A stretch of DNA of 64,000 bases from Bdellovibrionales bacterium (GTDB taxonomy: Bacteria > Bdellovibrionota > UBA1018). The stretch covers positions 62,001 through 126,000 of the forward strand of contig JAFEAP010000005.1 of NCBI GenBank assembly GCA_018266355.1, written 5' to 3'. Each line of letters starts with the position of its first letter. Position 1 is the stretch's first letter. Shown here piece after piece: positions 41,789 to 50,892 of this stretch. The notes beneath the pieces are model-generated. The model saw only the letters and a list, made by a program, of their open reading frames with translations, made no database searches and was not told the origin of the DNA. The translations under genes were made by a program, and so were the position numbers.

Positions 41789-44719
41789 ATGGCCGAGACC
41801 ACCCCCTATATCCTGCTCGATTTCGAAACGACGGGCCTCGAACCCGAGACCTGCGAAATCATCGAAATCGGCGCGATCCGGGTGGAAGGGCTGAAAGAGG
41901 TCGCCCGGTACCACACCCTCGTGAAGCCCGGCACCCCGATCCCGGCGATCATCACCGAGATCACCGGAATCACGAACGCCATGGTCGCGGACGCCCCCTC
42001 CTTCGGCGAAGTCGCGACGGCGTTCGCCGAGTTCCTCGGCGAACTGCCGATCGTCGCGCACAATTCGAAAGTCGAACAAGGGTTCCTCGATCACCACCTC
42101 TCCCCGCTCGTCGGGGGTTTCGCCTATACCGTCCATAACTCGATCGATCCGATGGCCCTTCTCCTCCCCGAGTCCCACTCGCACTCGATGGAGACTCTCC
42201 GGAACTGGGCGGGAGTCGACCTCGAAGACGCCCACCGTGCCGACAAGGACTGCCTCGACCTCCTCAAGATCCTCCAGTACTCGCACGCGTGGATGCTCCG
42301 CGAACGGCCGTGGATCGGCGCCGTCGTCGACCAGTTCCTGCCGAACTGGTGGTGGAACTGGTACTTCGCCGCCGCGTTCGAGTCGCTCGACGTGAAACCG
42401 ACGCTCGCGGAACTCCTCGAACGCCCGTTCCTCGGCGACCTCCGCGAGTTCGAACGCAAGGACGACGAGCGCGCGACGCCCGAGAAGATCGACGTGCCGA
42501 AGTCCGACGTCCTCGCCGTTCTGCACGGGGAACGGAAAACCGGGAGCGACGCCGGTTCGGCGGAGAAGTTTTCGTTCCGCGAGAGCCAGTTCCAGATGTC
42601 CGAACGCGTGCGCGGCGCCCTCGAAGCCGGCGAACGCGTGGCGATCGAAGCGCCGACGGGCACCGGGAAATCGGTGGCCTATCTCGTGCCGGGCGTGCTC
42701 GCCGCCGAGAAAACCGGGGCGCCGCTCGTCGTGTCCACGCATTCGAAGGCGCTCCAGGACCAACTCCTCGAAAAGGACATCCCGCTCGTCGGTCGACTCC
42801 TCGGAAAGGACGCCGCCGGCGTCCGCGCCACGACGGTAAAGGGCCAGGAGAATTACCTCTGCCTTCGCAAGCTGTACCAGGAGTGCTCGCTCCTCCCCGA
42901 AGACGCCGAAGAGGACCGCTTTTGCGCGGCCTTCATCGTCACGCTCGCGAAAGTCGCGGGCGGCACCCGCGCGCGGGTCGCCGAACTCGACCGCGTATCG
43001 ACTTACCTCCGCATTCGGTTTCCGGGCATGGGCGCGTTCCTCGAGCGCGTGAAGGCGCACTTCACGACCACGAAGGGCCCTCCGTGCCCCTTCTACAAGA
43101 GCTGCCACTACTTCGATTCCGCGCGACTCGCGCACCAAAGCGACGTCGTGATCGCGAACCACTCGCTCGTCTTTCATTGGCCCGAGCACCTGCCGAAGAT
43201 CCGCGACGTCGTTTTCGACGAAGCCCACCACCTCGAGGACCAACTCACCGACGCCTACTCCGTCGCGCTCGCCGAAACCGACCTCGCCGAGGACGTCGAC
43301 CGGCTTTTCACCGCGGCCCGCGGCCGTAAAGTCACCGACGGAACCCGTATCCGCCGCCTCCTCGACGGCCTCACGCTCCCGAAGGGCCCGCACGGCGAGA
43401 CGAAACTCGACGATTTCCTGAAACCGATTCAAACCCGGCTCCACGAGATGACCACGCTCGTCCCTTCCGCGCTCTCGAAGAAGGGTGGACGCGACACCGG
43501 ATACGAGGACTTCCTCGACCTCGCCCGTTACGAGAAGGATCCGCTCGTCGACGGCATCCGCAACCTCGAATCCGCCGTACGCGCCGTCGCCGATCACCTC
43601 GATGCCGCTCGCGAAGCCGTCCTCTCCGGACCGCTCAAGACCGACCCCGCGGCCGACGTGCTGAGCCTCCACGCCGCTTCGTTCGGCTCCTACGCGGAAG
43701 CGCTTTCCGCCGCGCTGAAGGAACCCGCCCCGGCCGAGATCAAAGCGGCGGCCGACGAAAAGGAATCCACCCCGGAAGCTCCCCGCCACGCCGAAACCGC
43801 GAAGGCAGGCCCCTCCGCTCCCTCGGCGGTTTCCGGTTCCGTTTCCGCCGCCGGCGCGAAGCCCGCCGCGAACTTCCTTAGGCTCCTGTATTGGAACCCG
43901 CGCGAAAACACGTGGCGCATCCGCGTTTCGCCGATCGAAGTGAAGGGACTCGCGAACGAATTTTTCGCCGAAGCGCGCACGATCGCCCTGACTTCGGCCA
44001 CGCTCTCCTCGGGCGCGAACCCGACGTTCATCACCGACCGCATCGGCCTCGGACTCTCGAAGCCGTTCATCTCCCTCCCCTCGCCGTACCCGCTCGCGAA
44101 GCAGGCGATCGCGTTCCTGCCCTCTGACGTCTCGCAACCGGGAACGCCCGCGCACCTCGAGGCCCTCATCGGTTTCACCGAGCAGACCGCGCGCATTCTC
44201 GGCGGTCGGACGATGCTCCTCATGACGGCGAACCACCGCCTTCGCCAGGCCGCGGAAATCCTCCGCGAGCGGCTCGAAAAGCACGGCATCCAAGTCTTCG
44301 ATTCGGTGAGCGACCGCCGCGCGATCGACGCGTTCCGGGGTGCGGAGCGCGCGCTCCTGATCGGCAGCGAACGCTACGGCGAAGGGATAGACCTGCCCGG
44401 CCGTCAGCTCGCCTGCGTGATCGTCGAGAAGATGAACGAGGCGATGACCCGCGGTCCGCTCGCCGACGCCCGAAAGGCGCGCACGCGTTTCGGACTCTTC
44501 GACTATGATTTCCCGCTGCGGATGATCTGGCTGAAACAGCGGGTCGGCCGGTTGATCCGCTCGCCCGAGGACCGCGGCGCGGTCGTCATCTTCGATCCGC
44601 GTTTCCACGGGTGGAGCGCGCCCTCGAAAAACATCGTCGTCGCCGCGCTCGATCCGATCCCGGTGAAGGGCGGCACGCGGGACGATATCTTGATGCAAAT
44701 CGAAAGCATGGGGATTTGA
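41789..44719 (+). CDS. DnaQ-like exonuclease fused to DinG-type helicase
   Basis: The product has 976 aa. Residues about 5-170 are a DEDD exonuclease of the DnaQ/PolC type (ILLDFETTGLEPE with D11/E13, and SFGEVATAFAEFLGELPIVAH). The rest is an XPD/DinG-like SF2 helicase: Walker A IEAPTGTGKSVAYL, DEAH box VFDEAHHLEDQL, later GSERYGEGIDLPG and LKQRVGRLIRS. Four cysteines between motifs I and II (YLCLRKLYQEC and PPCPFYKSC) should hold a 4Fe-4S cluster. Exonuclease-DinG fusions are known from Firmicutes; such enzymes act on structured or damaged DNA. The start lacks a strong ribosome-binding site. Confidence 0.88.
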   Translation: MAETTPYILLDFETTGLEPETCEIIEIGAIRVEGLKEVARYHTLVKPGTPIPAIITEITGITNAMVADAPSFGEVATAFAEFLGELPIVAHNSKVEQGFLDHHLSPLVGGFAYTVHNSIDPMALLLPESHSHSMETLRNWAGVDLEDAHRADKDCLDLLKILQYSHAWMLRERPWIGAVVDQFLPNWWWNWYFAAAFESLDVKPTLAELLERPFLGDLREFERKDDERATPEKIDVPKSDVLAVLHGERKTGSDAGSAEKFSFRESQFQMSERVRGALEAGERVAIEAPTGTGKSVAYLVPGVLAAEKTGAPLVVSTHSKALQDQLLEKDIPLVGRLLGKDAAGVRATTVKGQENYLCLRKLYQECSLLPEDAEEDRFCAAFIVTLAKVAGGTRARVAELDRVSTYLRIRFPGMGAFLERVKAHFTTTKGPPCPFYKSCHYFDSARLAHQSDVVIANHSLVFHWPEHLPKIRDVVFDEAHHLEDQLTDAYSVALAETDLAEDVDRLFTAARGRKVTDGTRIRRLLDGLTLPKGPHGETKLDDFLKPIQTRLHEMTTLVPSALSKKGGRDTGYEDFLDLARYEKDPLVDGIRNLESAVRAVADHLDAAREAVLSGPLKTDPAADVLSLHAASFGSYAEALSAALKEPAPAEIKAAADEKESTPEAPRHAETAKAGPSAPSAVSGSVSAAGAKPAANFLRLLYWNPRENTWRIRVSPIEVKGLANEFFAEARTIALTSATLSSGANPTFITDRIGLGLSKPFISLPSPYPLAKQAIAFLPSDVSQPGTPAHLEALIGFTEQTARILGGRTMLLMTANHRLRQAAEILRERLEKHGIQVFDSVSDRRAIDAFRGAERALLIGSERYGEGIDLPGRQLACVIVEKMNEAMTRGPLADARKARTRFGLFDYDFPLRMIWLKQRVGRLIRSPEDRGAVVIFDPRFHGWSAPSKNIVVAALDPIPVKGGTRDDILMQIESMGI

Positions 44720-44720
44720 G

Positions 44721-45182
44721 ATGAAGGCCTTTATCTTTCGTTCGATGGTCGCCGTCGTACTCGCCGGTGCGAGCGCCGCCGCCGGTGGCGAACCGACGGC
44801 CCATTTCCGGTTGGACGCGCAGCTCTGGGCCCGGCCCCTCGGCGTCGAAGGAAAACTGAAATTCCGCCGCCTCGGCCCGGGCGCGCGCCTCGAAAAGACG
44901 CTCCCTCCGAGTACCCGGATCGTCCGCGCTACCGCGCGCGTCGACGGCGGCGAGATCTACGCGACGGTGACGTTCACGCGGATTCCAGCCGCGGCGGAGG
45001 CCTCGAGTTACCTCGCGACGGAAGCTCGGGTCTACGACGCGACGACCGGCGGCCTGCTCGCCGAGTGCGCGAATTACGATTCGCTCGCCGAAGCGTCTCC
45101 GGGCGTCGGAGTGTGCTCGGGCACGAAGGGTGCGGAGCAGTTCGGGCTCAGCCTTTCGCGCGCAGCGGAAGCGCGAAAGTAA
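44721..45182 (+). CDS. Hypothetical exported protein
   Basis: The product has 153 aa with a signal peptide (SMVAVVLAGASAAAGG). The mature part is beta-rich (HFRLDAQLWARPLGVEGKLKF, TRIVRATARVDGGEIYATVT) with two cysteines (ECANYD, VCSGTK) that may pair. It starts 1 bp after the helicase stop, so the two are cotranscribed, although the functions look unrelated. The 3' end overlaps the convergent GNAT gene by 35 bp. Family unknown. Confidence 0.55.
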   Translation: MKAFIFRSMVAVVLAGASAAAGGEPTAHFRLDAQLWARPLGVEGKLKFRRLGPGARLEKTLPPSTRIVRATARVDGGEIYATVTFTRIPAAAEASSYLATEARVYDATTGGLLAECANYDSLAEASPGVGVCSGTKGAEQFGLSLSRAAEARK

Positions 45183-45723
45183 GATCTCCGATCCGCTTCC
45201 CTGCGATCCGCCATCGATCGGGGGCCCGACCGGTTTCGACGTAACCGAGTTTTCGGTAAAGCGCGATCGCGGGATCGTTCCCCTCGAAGACGAAGAGGTC
45301 GATGTATTCGAATCCCTCGGATGTCGCCCACTCGCGGGCCGCCTCCATCAGGCGCGTGCCGTAGCCGAGTCCGTGGTGCGCGCGTTCGACGCCGAGGCTC
45401 AGGTTCACGCGGTGAAAGGCCGAACGCAGCGTATTTCCCCAGAGCGAGGTCGCGCCCCGGATTTCGCCGTCGACCCAGAGCCCGAAGGTCCGCGTCCACC
45501 CGAGTTCCGCTTCCGGTCGCGGCGCGTCCGCATAGCGATTCAGCGGCCGCGCCCACCGATCCACGATCCGCGCCCGGTCGCGCGTCCACGGCGTCGCCTC
45601 GTCGTAGACGTGGAAGATCGGTACCCCGTCGCGCCCGGACTCGCCGAGCACCCGTTCGGAATGATCGAGAAGCGCGTCGGCCGCGGCTTCGGAGAGGAGC
45701 TCGATTTTCACGGAAGCGTCCAT
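45148..45723 (-). CDS. GNAT-family N-acetyltransferase
   Basis: The product has 191 aa. The GNAT fold is visible: strand GLWVDGEIRGATSLWG, acetyl-CoA loop region LSLGVERAHHGLGYGTRLME (an R/QxxGxG/A-type segment), and the late motif YIDLFVFEGNDPAIALYRKLGYVETGR, typical of the C-terminal half. It transfers an acetyl group to an unknown amine, possibly a protein N-terminus or small molecule. It is divergent from the peptide-binding lipoprotein gene at 45765. Confidence 0.85.
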   Translation of the reverse strand: MDASVKIELLSEAAADALLDHSERVLGESGRDGVPIFHVYDEATPWTRDRARIVDRWARPLNRYADAPRPEAELGWTRTFGLWVDGEIRGATSLWGNTLRSAFHRVNLSLGVERAHHGLGYGTRLMEAAREWATSEGFEYIDLFVFEGNDPAIALYRKLGYVETGRAPDRWRIAGKRIGDLTFALPLRAKG

Positions 45724-45764
45724 TCGGGTTTGAATCTCGCAAATCCTGCCCCTATTGTCTGCCC

Positions 45765-47516
45765 ATGAATCGCTTTTTTCGCCCGCTCGTTTTCGCCCTT
45801 ATCCTCGCCTTCGCCTTCGCGGGATGCACCCGGCGGGACGGAAACGGCGTCGACTCCCGTACCCTCCGCCTCGTTTCGGCGGGGAAGGTGCGAACCACCG
45901 ATCCGATCCATGCGGACGACCTCTATTCGATCGAGCAGGCCTCGCAAGTCTACGAAGGGCTGCTCGAGTACGATTACCTGAAGCGGCCGTATCGGATCGC
46001 GCCCCTCCTCGCGGAACGCCTGCCCGACATTTCCGCCGACGGTCTCACCTACACGTTTCGTCTCCGTCCGAACGCGACCTTCCACGACGATCCCTGCTTC
46101 GCGGCCACCGGAGGAAAGGGCCGCGCCGTTCGCGCCGCCGACGTCGTCTACAGCATCGAACGCTTCGCCGATCCGCGGGAGGAATCGAGCATGTGGTACA
46201 TGTTCGACGGGAAGATCGAGGGCCTGAACGAATGGAAAAAGGCCCAAGCCGCGAAGGCGCGCACGGATTACGACTCGCCGGTGGCGGGCCTCCGGGCGAT
46301 CGACGACCGCACTGTCGTGATCCGTCTCACGCGTCCCGTCCACCAGTTCCTCTACGTCCTCGCGATGAACCACGCGGCGATCGTGGCGCGGGAATGCGTC
46401 GAGCGGTACGGAAAGGACTTCGGACAGCATCCGGTAGGAACCGGCCCTTGGATCGCGCGTGAGTTCAAACCCGATTTCCAGATGACCTACGACCGGAACC
46501 CCCGGTATTACGGGAGGTATCCGTCGGAGGGCGACTCGGACGACGTTTCGGCCGGCCGACTCGCCGACGCCGGCAAGCCTCTCCCCCTCGCCGATCACCT
46601 CGTTTACACGGTCGGCAAGGAGTCCCAGCCGAATTGGCTGAATTTCCTCAAGGGAAACTTCTCGGTGCTCGGCGTTCCGAAAGACCTGCTCGCCGAAGTC
46701 GTCGATCCGAGCGGCTCGCTTCGGCCCGAGTTCTCGAAGAAATCGGTCGCGCTCCATCGATCGCCCTCGATGTTCCACTATCACTTCACGTTCAACATGA
46801 AGGACCCGCTCCTCGGGAAGAACAAGGCGCTTCGCCAAGCGATCCTGAGCGCTCTGAACGTCGACGAACTGATCGCGCTCTTCGCGCCGGGACGGGCGAC
46901 GAAAGCGAACGGATTCATTCCGAACACGACCGCCGACTACGACCCGAAAGTCGTCGCTCCTTATCTCGACTTTTCCCTCGATCGGGCGAAAAAGCTCCTC
47001 GCGAAGGCAGGGTATCCGGAAGGAAAAAACCTGCCCCCGATTTCGTACGACGGTTTCACCGATTCGACGAATCGTCAGATCGCCGAGTGGGTCGTCCGCT
47101 CGCTCCGCGCGGCGCACATCCCCGTCGAACTCCACCTCGCCGACTGGGCGGATTTCGAGAAACGGCTGAACGCCCGCCAAACCGGGATCTTCCTGCTCGG
47201 CTTCGGGCTCGACTACCCGGACGCGGAAAACGTCTTCGTGAACCTCTGGGGAAAGAACCAAGCGCCTTCGATCAACGACAGCGGCTACGCGAATCCCGCG
47301 TTCGACCGGATGTACGAGCGCATGGCGAAGATGGAGCCCGGGCCGGAACGCCGGAAACTCCTCCAGGAAATGAACGCCTTCGTGAACGAAGAGGTCCCCC
47401 AGGCCGTCCTCTACTACTCGATCGACAATACGCTCACCCAGCCGTGGGTGCGGAATTTCAAACCCGACATCTTCGATCTCCGCGCCCCGAAGTTCTGGCG
47501 GGTCCAAGCGCCCTGA
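45765..47516 (+). CDS. ABC-transporter peptide-binding lipoprotein (family 5, OppA/DppA-like)
   Basis: The product is 583 aa from the ATG at 45765. A lipoprotein signal with lipobox FAGC (C21) anchors it to a membrane. The solute-binding family 5 plan is clear: PIHADDLYSIEQASQVYEGL, LPDISADGLTYTFRLRPN, VVIRLTRPVHQFLYVLA, VGTGPWIAREFKPD, NKALRQAILSALNVDELIAL and the C-terminal ADWADFEKRL. Such proteins capture peptides or similar solutes for import. No permease or ATPase genes are nearby, so it is an orphan here. Frame upstream of 45765 is open but overlaps GNAT and is rejected. Confidence 0.88.
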   Translation: MNRFFRPLVFALILAFAFAGCTRRDGNGVDSRTLRLVSAGKVRTTDPIHADDLYSIEQASQVYEGLLEYDYLKRPYRIAPLLAERLPDISADGLTYTFRLRPNATFHDDPCFAATGGKGRAVRAADVVYSIERFADPREESSMWYMFDGKIEGLNEWKKAQAAKARTDYDSPVAGLRAIDDRTVVIRLTRPVHQFLYVLAMNHAAIVARECVERYGKDFGQHPVGTGPWIAREFKPDFQMTYDRNPRYYGRYPSEGDSDDVSAGRLADAGKPLPLADHLVYTVGKESQPNWLNFLKGNFSVLGVPKDLLAEVVDPSGSLRPEFSKKSVALHRSPSMFHYHFTFNMKDPLLGKNKALRQAILSALNVDELIALFAPGRATKANGFIPNTTADYDPKVVAPYLDFSLDRAKKLLAKAGYPEGKNLPPISYDGFTDSTNRQIAEWVVRSLRAAHIPVELHLADWADFEKRLNARQTGIFLLGFGLDYPDAENVFVNLWGKNQAPSINDSGYANPAFDRMYERMAKMEPGPERRKLLQEMNAFVNEEVPQAVLYYSIDNTLTQPWVRNFKPDIFDLRAPKFWRVQAP

Positions 47517-47575
47517 CGAGCCGCGGCCTCACCGTTCACTTGCGCTTCCCGGCGTCGTCCCCTTAGAGTCCCGGA

Positions 47576-48061
47576 ATGAACTTTTCAAAGCGCTTCGTTT
47601 TTCCGGCCGCCTTCCTCCTTGCCTTGTCCGCCTGCGGCCACGGCGGAGGATCCGAAGCCCCGCGCGGCGCGGAGCCGACGGTCGCTCAACCGACGAATCC
47701 GGCTCCGAAAGAGTCCCAAGCGCCGTTCGTTTGCGTCGCCGAAAATGCGTACGGATCGGAAGAATTCGCCTATCCGGCGGAGGGCGCGTCGTCCGCTTAC
47801 GAATCGCCCACGAAGTCCTTCCGCGTGGAACTCGTGCGCCAGAACGGGAAGGTCGAAATGAACGTTTGGGGCCGCGAGGGCGATTCGGTTCCTTATCAAC
47901 GCTCTCCGATGCCGTTCCGTTACCGGGCCGAGGAGCAAATCAAGTTCCACTACGCGCTCCGGGCCACGATCACGGCCGCCGGTTCGGCGGAGGTCGATCC
48001 ATGGTGGGTCACCTGCGATCACGCGGATCACCTTCCTCAGGAGCTCCGGAACGACCCATAA
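47576..48061 (+). CDS. Hypothetical lipoprotein
   Basis: The product has 161 aa. The lipoprotein signal ends in LSAC (C20), then a Gly/Pro/Glu-rich linker and a compact beta-type domain with two cysteines (FVCVAEN, WVTCDHAD). No known family. It follows the peptide-binding lipoprotein by about 60 bp on the same strand, and a functional link is possible but not shown. Confidence 0.6.
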   Translation: MNFSKRFVFPAAFLLALSACGHGGGSEAPRGAEPTVAQPTNPAPKESQAPFVCVAENAYGSEEFAYPAEGASSAYESPTKSFRVELVRQNGKVEMNVWGREGDSVPYQRSPMPFRYRAEEQIKFHYALRATITAAGSAEVDPWWVTCDHADHLPQELRNDP

Positions 48062-48166
48062 GCCGCTCGATCGAGACGTATAACGCGTAGCGCGAATAAA
48101 ACTCGCCGGTCCGCGTTCGCTTTCTCCGCCGTTTTCACCCCCGTTTCGGGTAAGGTCGGACGGGTC

Positions 48167-49861
48167 ATGGCCATTCCCGGAATCGAAAAAGAAGTCGCCC
48201 GCCGCCGGACCTTCGCGATCATTTCGCACCCCGACGCCGGTAAGACGACGCTCACCGAAAAACTCCTCCTCTACGGCGGCGCGATCCACCTTGCCGGCGC
48301 GGTGAAGGCGAAGAAGAACCAGAAAAACACGACCTCCGACTGGATGGAGCTCGAGAAGCAACGCGGGATCTCGATCTCGACCTCCGTACTTCAGTTCGAT
48401 TACGGCGGAAACCAGATCAACCTCCTCGATACCCCCGGCCACAAGGACTTCTCCGAGGACACCTACCGGACGCTGACCGCCGCCGACGCCGCCGTCATGC
48501 TGATCGACGCCGCGAAAGGCGTCGAACCCCAGACCCGGAAACTCTTCGAAGTCTGTCGAATGCGCGGCCTCCCGATTTTCACCTTCATCAACAAGCTCGA
48601 CCGCCCGTCGCGCGAGCCGCTCGATCTGATCGACGAGCTCGAAAAGGTCCTCGGCATTCGATCGACGCCGCTCGCATGGCCGATCGGCACCGGCGATCGA
48701 TTCCGCGGCATCTACGACCGCATTTCGAACGAGGTCCTTTTCTTCGAGAGCGACCGCGCGAATCAGTCCGGCCGCCTCGAACCGAAAAAAATCAGCGCGA
48801 ACGATCCCGACTTCTGGAAGATCCTCGGCGGAGCGAAGAACGACCTCGACGAAGCGAAGGAGCTTTACGAAACCTTCCGCTCCGAGAACGAACTCCTCGA
48901 ATTCGCGGGCGATCCGTTCGATCACGCACAGGTCCTCGCCGGGCAGCTCACCCCCGTCTTCTTCGGCTCGGCGATGAACAACTTCGGCGTCGAGCGATTC
49001 CTCCAGCGTTTCATCGAGCTCGCGCCGACTCCCGTCCCGCGCATCGCCGTCTACCCGCCGGCGAAAGGCGAATCCGAACCGGAAAAGAAACCGGTCGAGC
49101 CGACCTCCGACCAATTCTCGGGCTTCTTCTTCAAGATCCAGGCGAACATGGATCCCGCGCACCGCGATCGCGTCGCGTTCATGCGGGTTTGTTCCGGGCA
49201 CTTCGAGCGGAACATGGAAGTCACCCACACCCGCCTCGAGAAGAAAGTGAAACTTTCGAAGCCCCTCACCTTCTTCGCCCAGGAACGCGTGATCGTCGAC
49301 GACGCCTGGCCGGGCGACATCGTCGGCATGCTCGATACGACGGGCGAACTCCGCATCGGCGATACCGTCTGTACGACCTCGGGCGGCGCGAAGGCGTTCG
49401 AATACCAGGGCGTCCCGCGCTTCTCACCCGAGCACTTCGCCCAGATGATCATTCGCGATCCGATGAAGCGGAAGCAGCTCCAAAAGGGGCTCGAGCAGCT
49501 CGCCGAAGAAGGCGTCGTGCAGATCTACCGCCAGCGCGACCTCGGCGACAAGGATCCGATCTTGGGCGCCGTCGGCGCGCTCCAGTTCGAAGTCCTCCAG
49601 CATCGCCTCCAAGGCGAATACGGCGTCGACACGAAGATCGAGAAGCTGAACTTCATCCACTGCCGGTGGGTCGTGGGAGAGGGCTTGAACCCCGACGAGT
49701 TCGACCGGCGAGAGGACACCCGCTGCCTGCTCGACCGCGACGGACTGCCCGTGATCCTTTTCAAGTCGGACTGGGGTCTTCGCTGGGCGACCGAGAACCA
49801 CAAGAACCTCACGTTCCAAACGACCGCGCCCGAAGTGCGCGGCACGAAGAAGAAAGGCTGA
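48167..49861 (+). CDS. prfC: Peptide chain release factor 3
   Basis: The product has 564 aa. Translation-GTPase motifs are complete: G1 SHPDAGKTTLTEKLLL, G2/G3 with RGISISTSVLQFDYG and LLDTPGHKDFSEDTYR, G4 FINKLDRPSREPLDLIDE. Domain II and III segments (MDPAHRDRVAFMRVCSGHFERNME and KSDWGLRWATENHK) match RF3 rather than EF-G, including the lack of an EF-G domain IV. RF3 uses GTP to recycle RF1/RF2 from the ribosome after termination. Length is slightly over the usual ~530 because of a Glu/Lys/Pro-rich insert near residue 305. Confidence 0.95.
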   Translation: MAIPGIEKEVARRRTFAIISHPDAGKTTLTEKLLLYGGAIHLAGAVKAKKNQKNTTSDWMELEKQRGISISTSVLQFDYGGNQINLLDTPGHKDFSEDTYRTLTAADAAVMLIDAAKGVEPQTRKLFEVCRMRGLPIFTFINKLDRPSREPLDLIDELEKVLGIRSTPLAWPIGTGDRFRGIYDRISNEVLFFESDRANQSGRLEPKKISANDPDFWKILGGAKNDLDEAKELYETFRSENELLEFAGDPFDHAQVLAGQLTPVFFGSAMNNFGVERFLQRFIELAPTPVPRIAVYPPAKGESEPEKKPVEPTSDQFSGFFFKIQANMDPAHRDRVAFMRVCSGHFERNMEVTHTRLEKKVKLSKPLTFFAQERVIVDDAWPGDIVGMLDTTGELRIGDTVCTTSGGAKAFEYQGVPRFSPEHFAQMIIRDPMKRKQLQKGLEQLAEEGVVQIYRQRDLGDKDPILGAVGALQFEVLQHRLQGEYGVDTKIEKLNFIHCRWVVGEGLNPDEFDRREDTRCLLDRDGLPVILFKSDWGLRWATENHKNLTFQTTAPEVRGTKKKG

Positions 49862-49865
49862 TCCG

Positions 49866-50231
49866 ATGCGCTTCCTCATTTTGCTCCTCGTCGCCCTTCC
49901 CGCGTTCGCCGCCCGCCCGATGCCGAAAGCCCCGAAGTCGACGATTAAGCGCAAGCTGAAGGACGCGATCAAGACGAACCACCGCGACTTCGAGGCGTGC
50001 GGAAAAGCCGAGCACGCCCGCACGAAGAAGCCGGTAAAGGGCACGCTCACGATCCGCTATGTCGTGAACGGCGACGGGAAACTCTCCGAATCGGGCATCG
50101 TCCACAACACGACGAACTCCCGCGCGCTCGCCGAATGCGTGATGAAAGCCCTCGAAAAGGTGAAGTTCCCGGCGACCTTCGGCGCCCCGCTCACGAGTTC
50201 GTACCCGTTCAAGTTCAACGTGAAGAAGTGA
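49866..50231 (+). CDS. AgmX/PglI or TonB C-terminal-like exported protein
   Basis: The product has 121 aa with a signal peptide (LILLLVALPAFA). The mature domain (KRKLKDAIKTNHRDFEACG, GTLTIRYVVNGDGKLSESGIV, ALAECVMKALEKVKFPA) is the AgmX/PglI C-terminal module, related to the TonB C-terminal fold, with a conserved cysteine pair. In myxobacteria and bdellovibrios such modules occur in gliding or envelope proteins. It starts 4 bp after prfC and is cotranscribed with it and the NUDIX gene. Confidence 0.75.
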   Translation: MRFLILLLVALPAFAARPMPKAPKSTIKRKLKDAIKTNHRDFEACGKAEHARTKKPVKGTLTIRYVVNGDGKLSESGIVHNTTNSRALAECVMKALEKVKFPATFGAPLTSSYPFKFNVKK

Positions 50232-50241
50232 GCGGCACGCC

Positions 50242-50784
50242 GTGAGCGCGAACCCCTACGAGACCGGCGAGCAGAAGAACATCCCGGCCGTCCTCCTCTA
50301 CGTTTTCACGCGCTTCGCCGGCGAGAACGCCGACCGCGTGCTGATGATCCATCGGGATGCGAAGGATCGTCCGGGCGACTTCCACGCCGGGAAATGGAAC
50401 GGACTCGGCGGGAAATGCGAGAAGGACGAATCCTATCGCGAGACGGCCTCGCGCGAGCTCTTCGAGGAATCGACCCTCCGGGTCGCGCCCGAGGCGTTCC
50501 GCTTCGCGGGGTTCCTCCAGTTCCCGAACTTCAAGCCGAAGAAGGCCGAGGATTGGTCCTGCATGCTCTTCTCCGCCGACGTGCCGGAGGCCGTCGCCCG
50601 TTCGGTTCCGAAGGCGGTCGGCGAGGGGTCGCTTCACTGGATCGAGACCGGGAAGATCAGGGAGCTGAACCTCTGGGACGGCGACCGCGAGTTCCTCCCC
50701 CTCGTCCTCGCCCGACGCCCGTTCACGGGCGCCGGATGGTACCGCGACGGAGCCTACGTCCGCGGTGAAATCACGCCGCTCTGA
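50242..50784 (+). CDS. NUDIX hydrolase (MutT/8-oxo-dGTP diphosphatase-like)
   Basis: The product has 180 aa from a GTG start. The NUDIX box is intact in GKWNGLGGKCEKDESYRETA followed by SRELFEESTL (the G-x5-E-x7-REUxEE pattern). The GKWNGLGGK lead-in is typical of oxidised-nucleotide diphosphatases of the MutT/NUDT1 group, which remove damaged dNTPs. A further FLQFPNFKPKKAEDWSCMLF segment shapes the substrate pocket. Coupled to the AgmX-like gene (10 bp gap). Substrate not proven by sequence. Confidence 0.85.
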   Translation: MSANPYETGEQKNIPAVLLYVFTRFAGENADRVLMIHRDAKDRPGDFHAGKWNGLGGKCEKDESYRETASRELFEESTLRVAPEAFRFAGFLQFPNFKPKKAEDWSCMLFSADVPEAVARSVPKAVGEGSLHWIETGKIRELNLWDGDREFLPLVLARRPFTGAGWYRDGAYVRGEITPL

Positions 50785-50892
50785 CCCTCGGGCGAGCGCC
50801 AAATTTCCGTCACCCTTCCCGGCGGGCGATGCCGATTGAATCGGATTCGAATCCTCCTAGAATCGAAGGAGCCGCTTTCACTCGAGGGAACC

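Noticed and set aside
41747..44698. A ~983-codon minus-strand frame opposite the exonuclease-DinG gene
   Set aside because: Same shadow effect; the plus strand carries Walker, DEAH and exonuclease motifs.
45321..45764. N-terminal extension of the peptide-binding lipoprotein
   Set aside because: It overlaps the GNAT gene and displaces the lipoprotein signal; ATG 45765 is far better.
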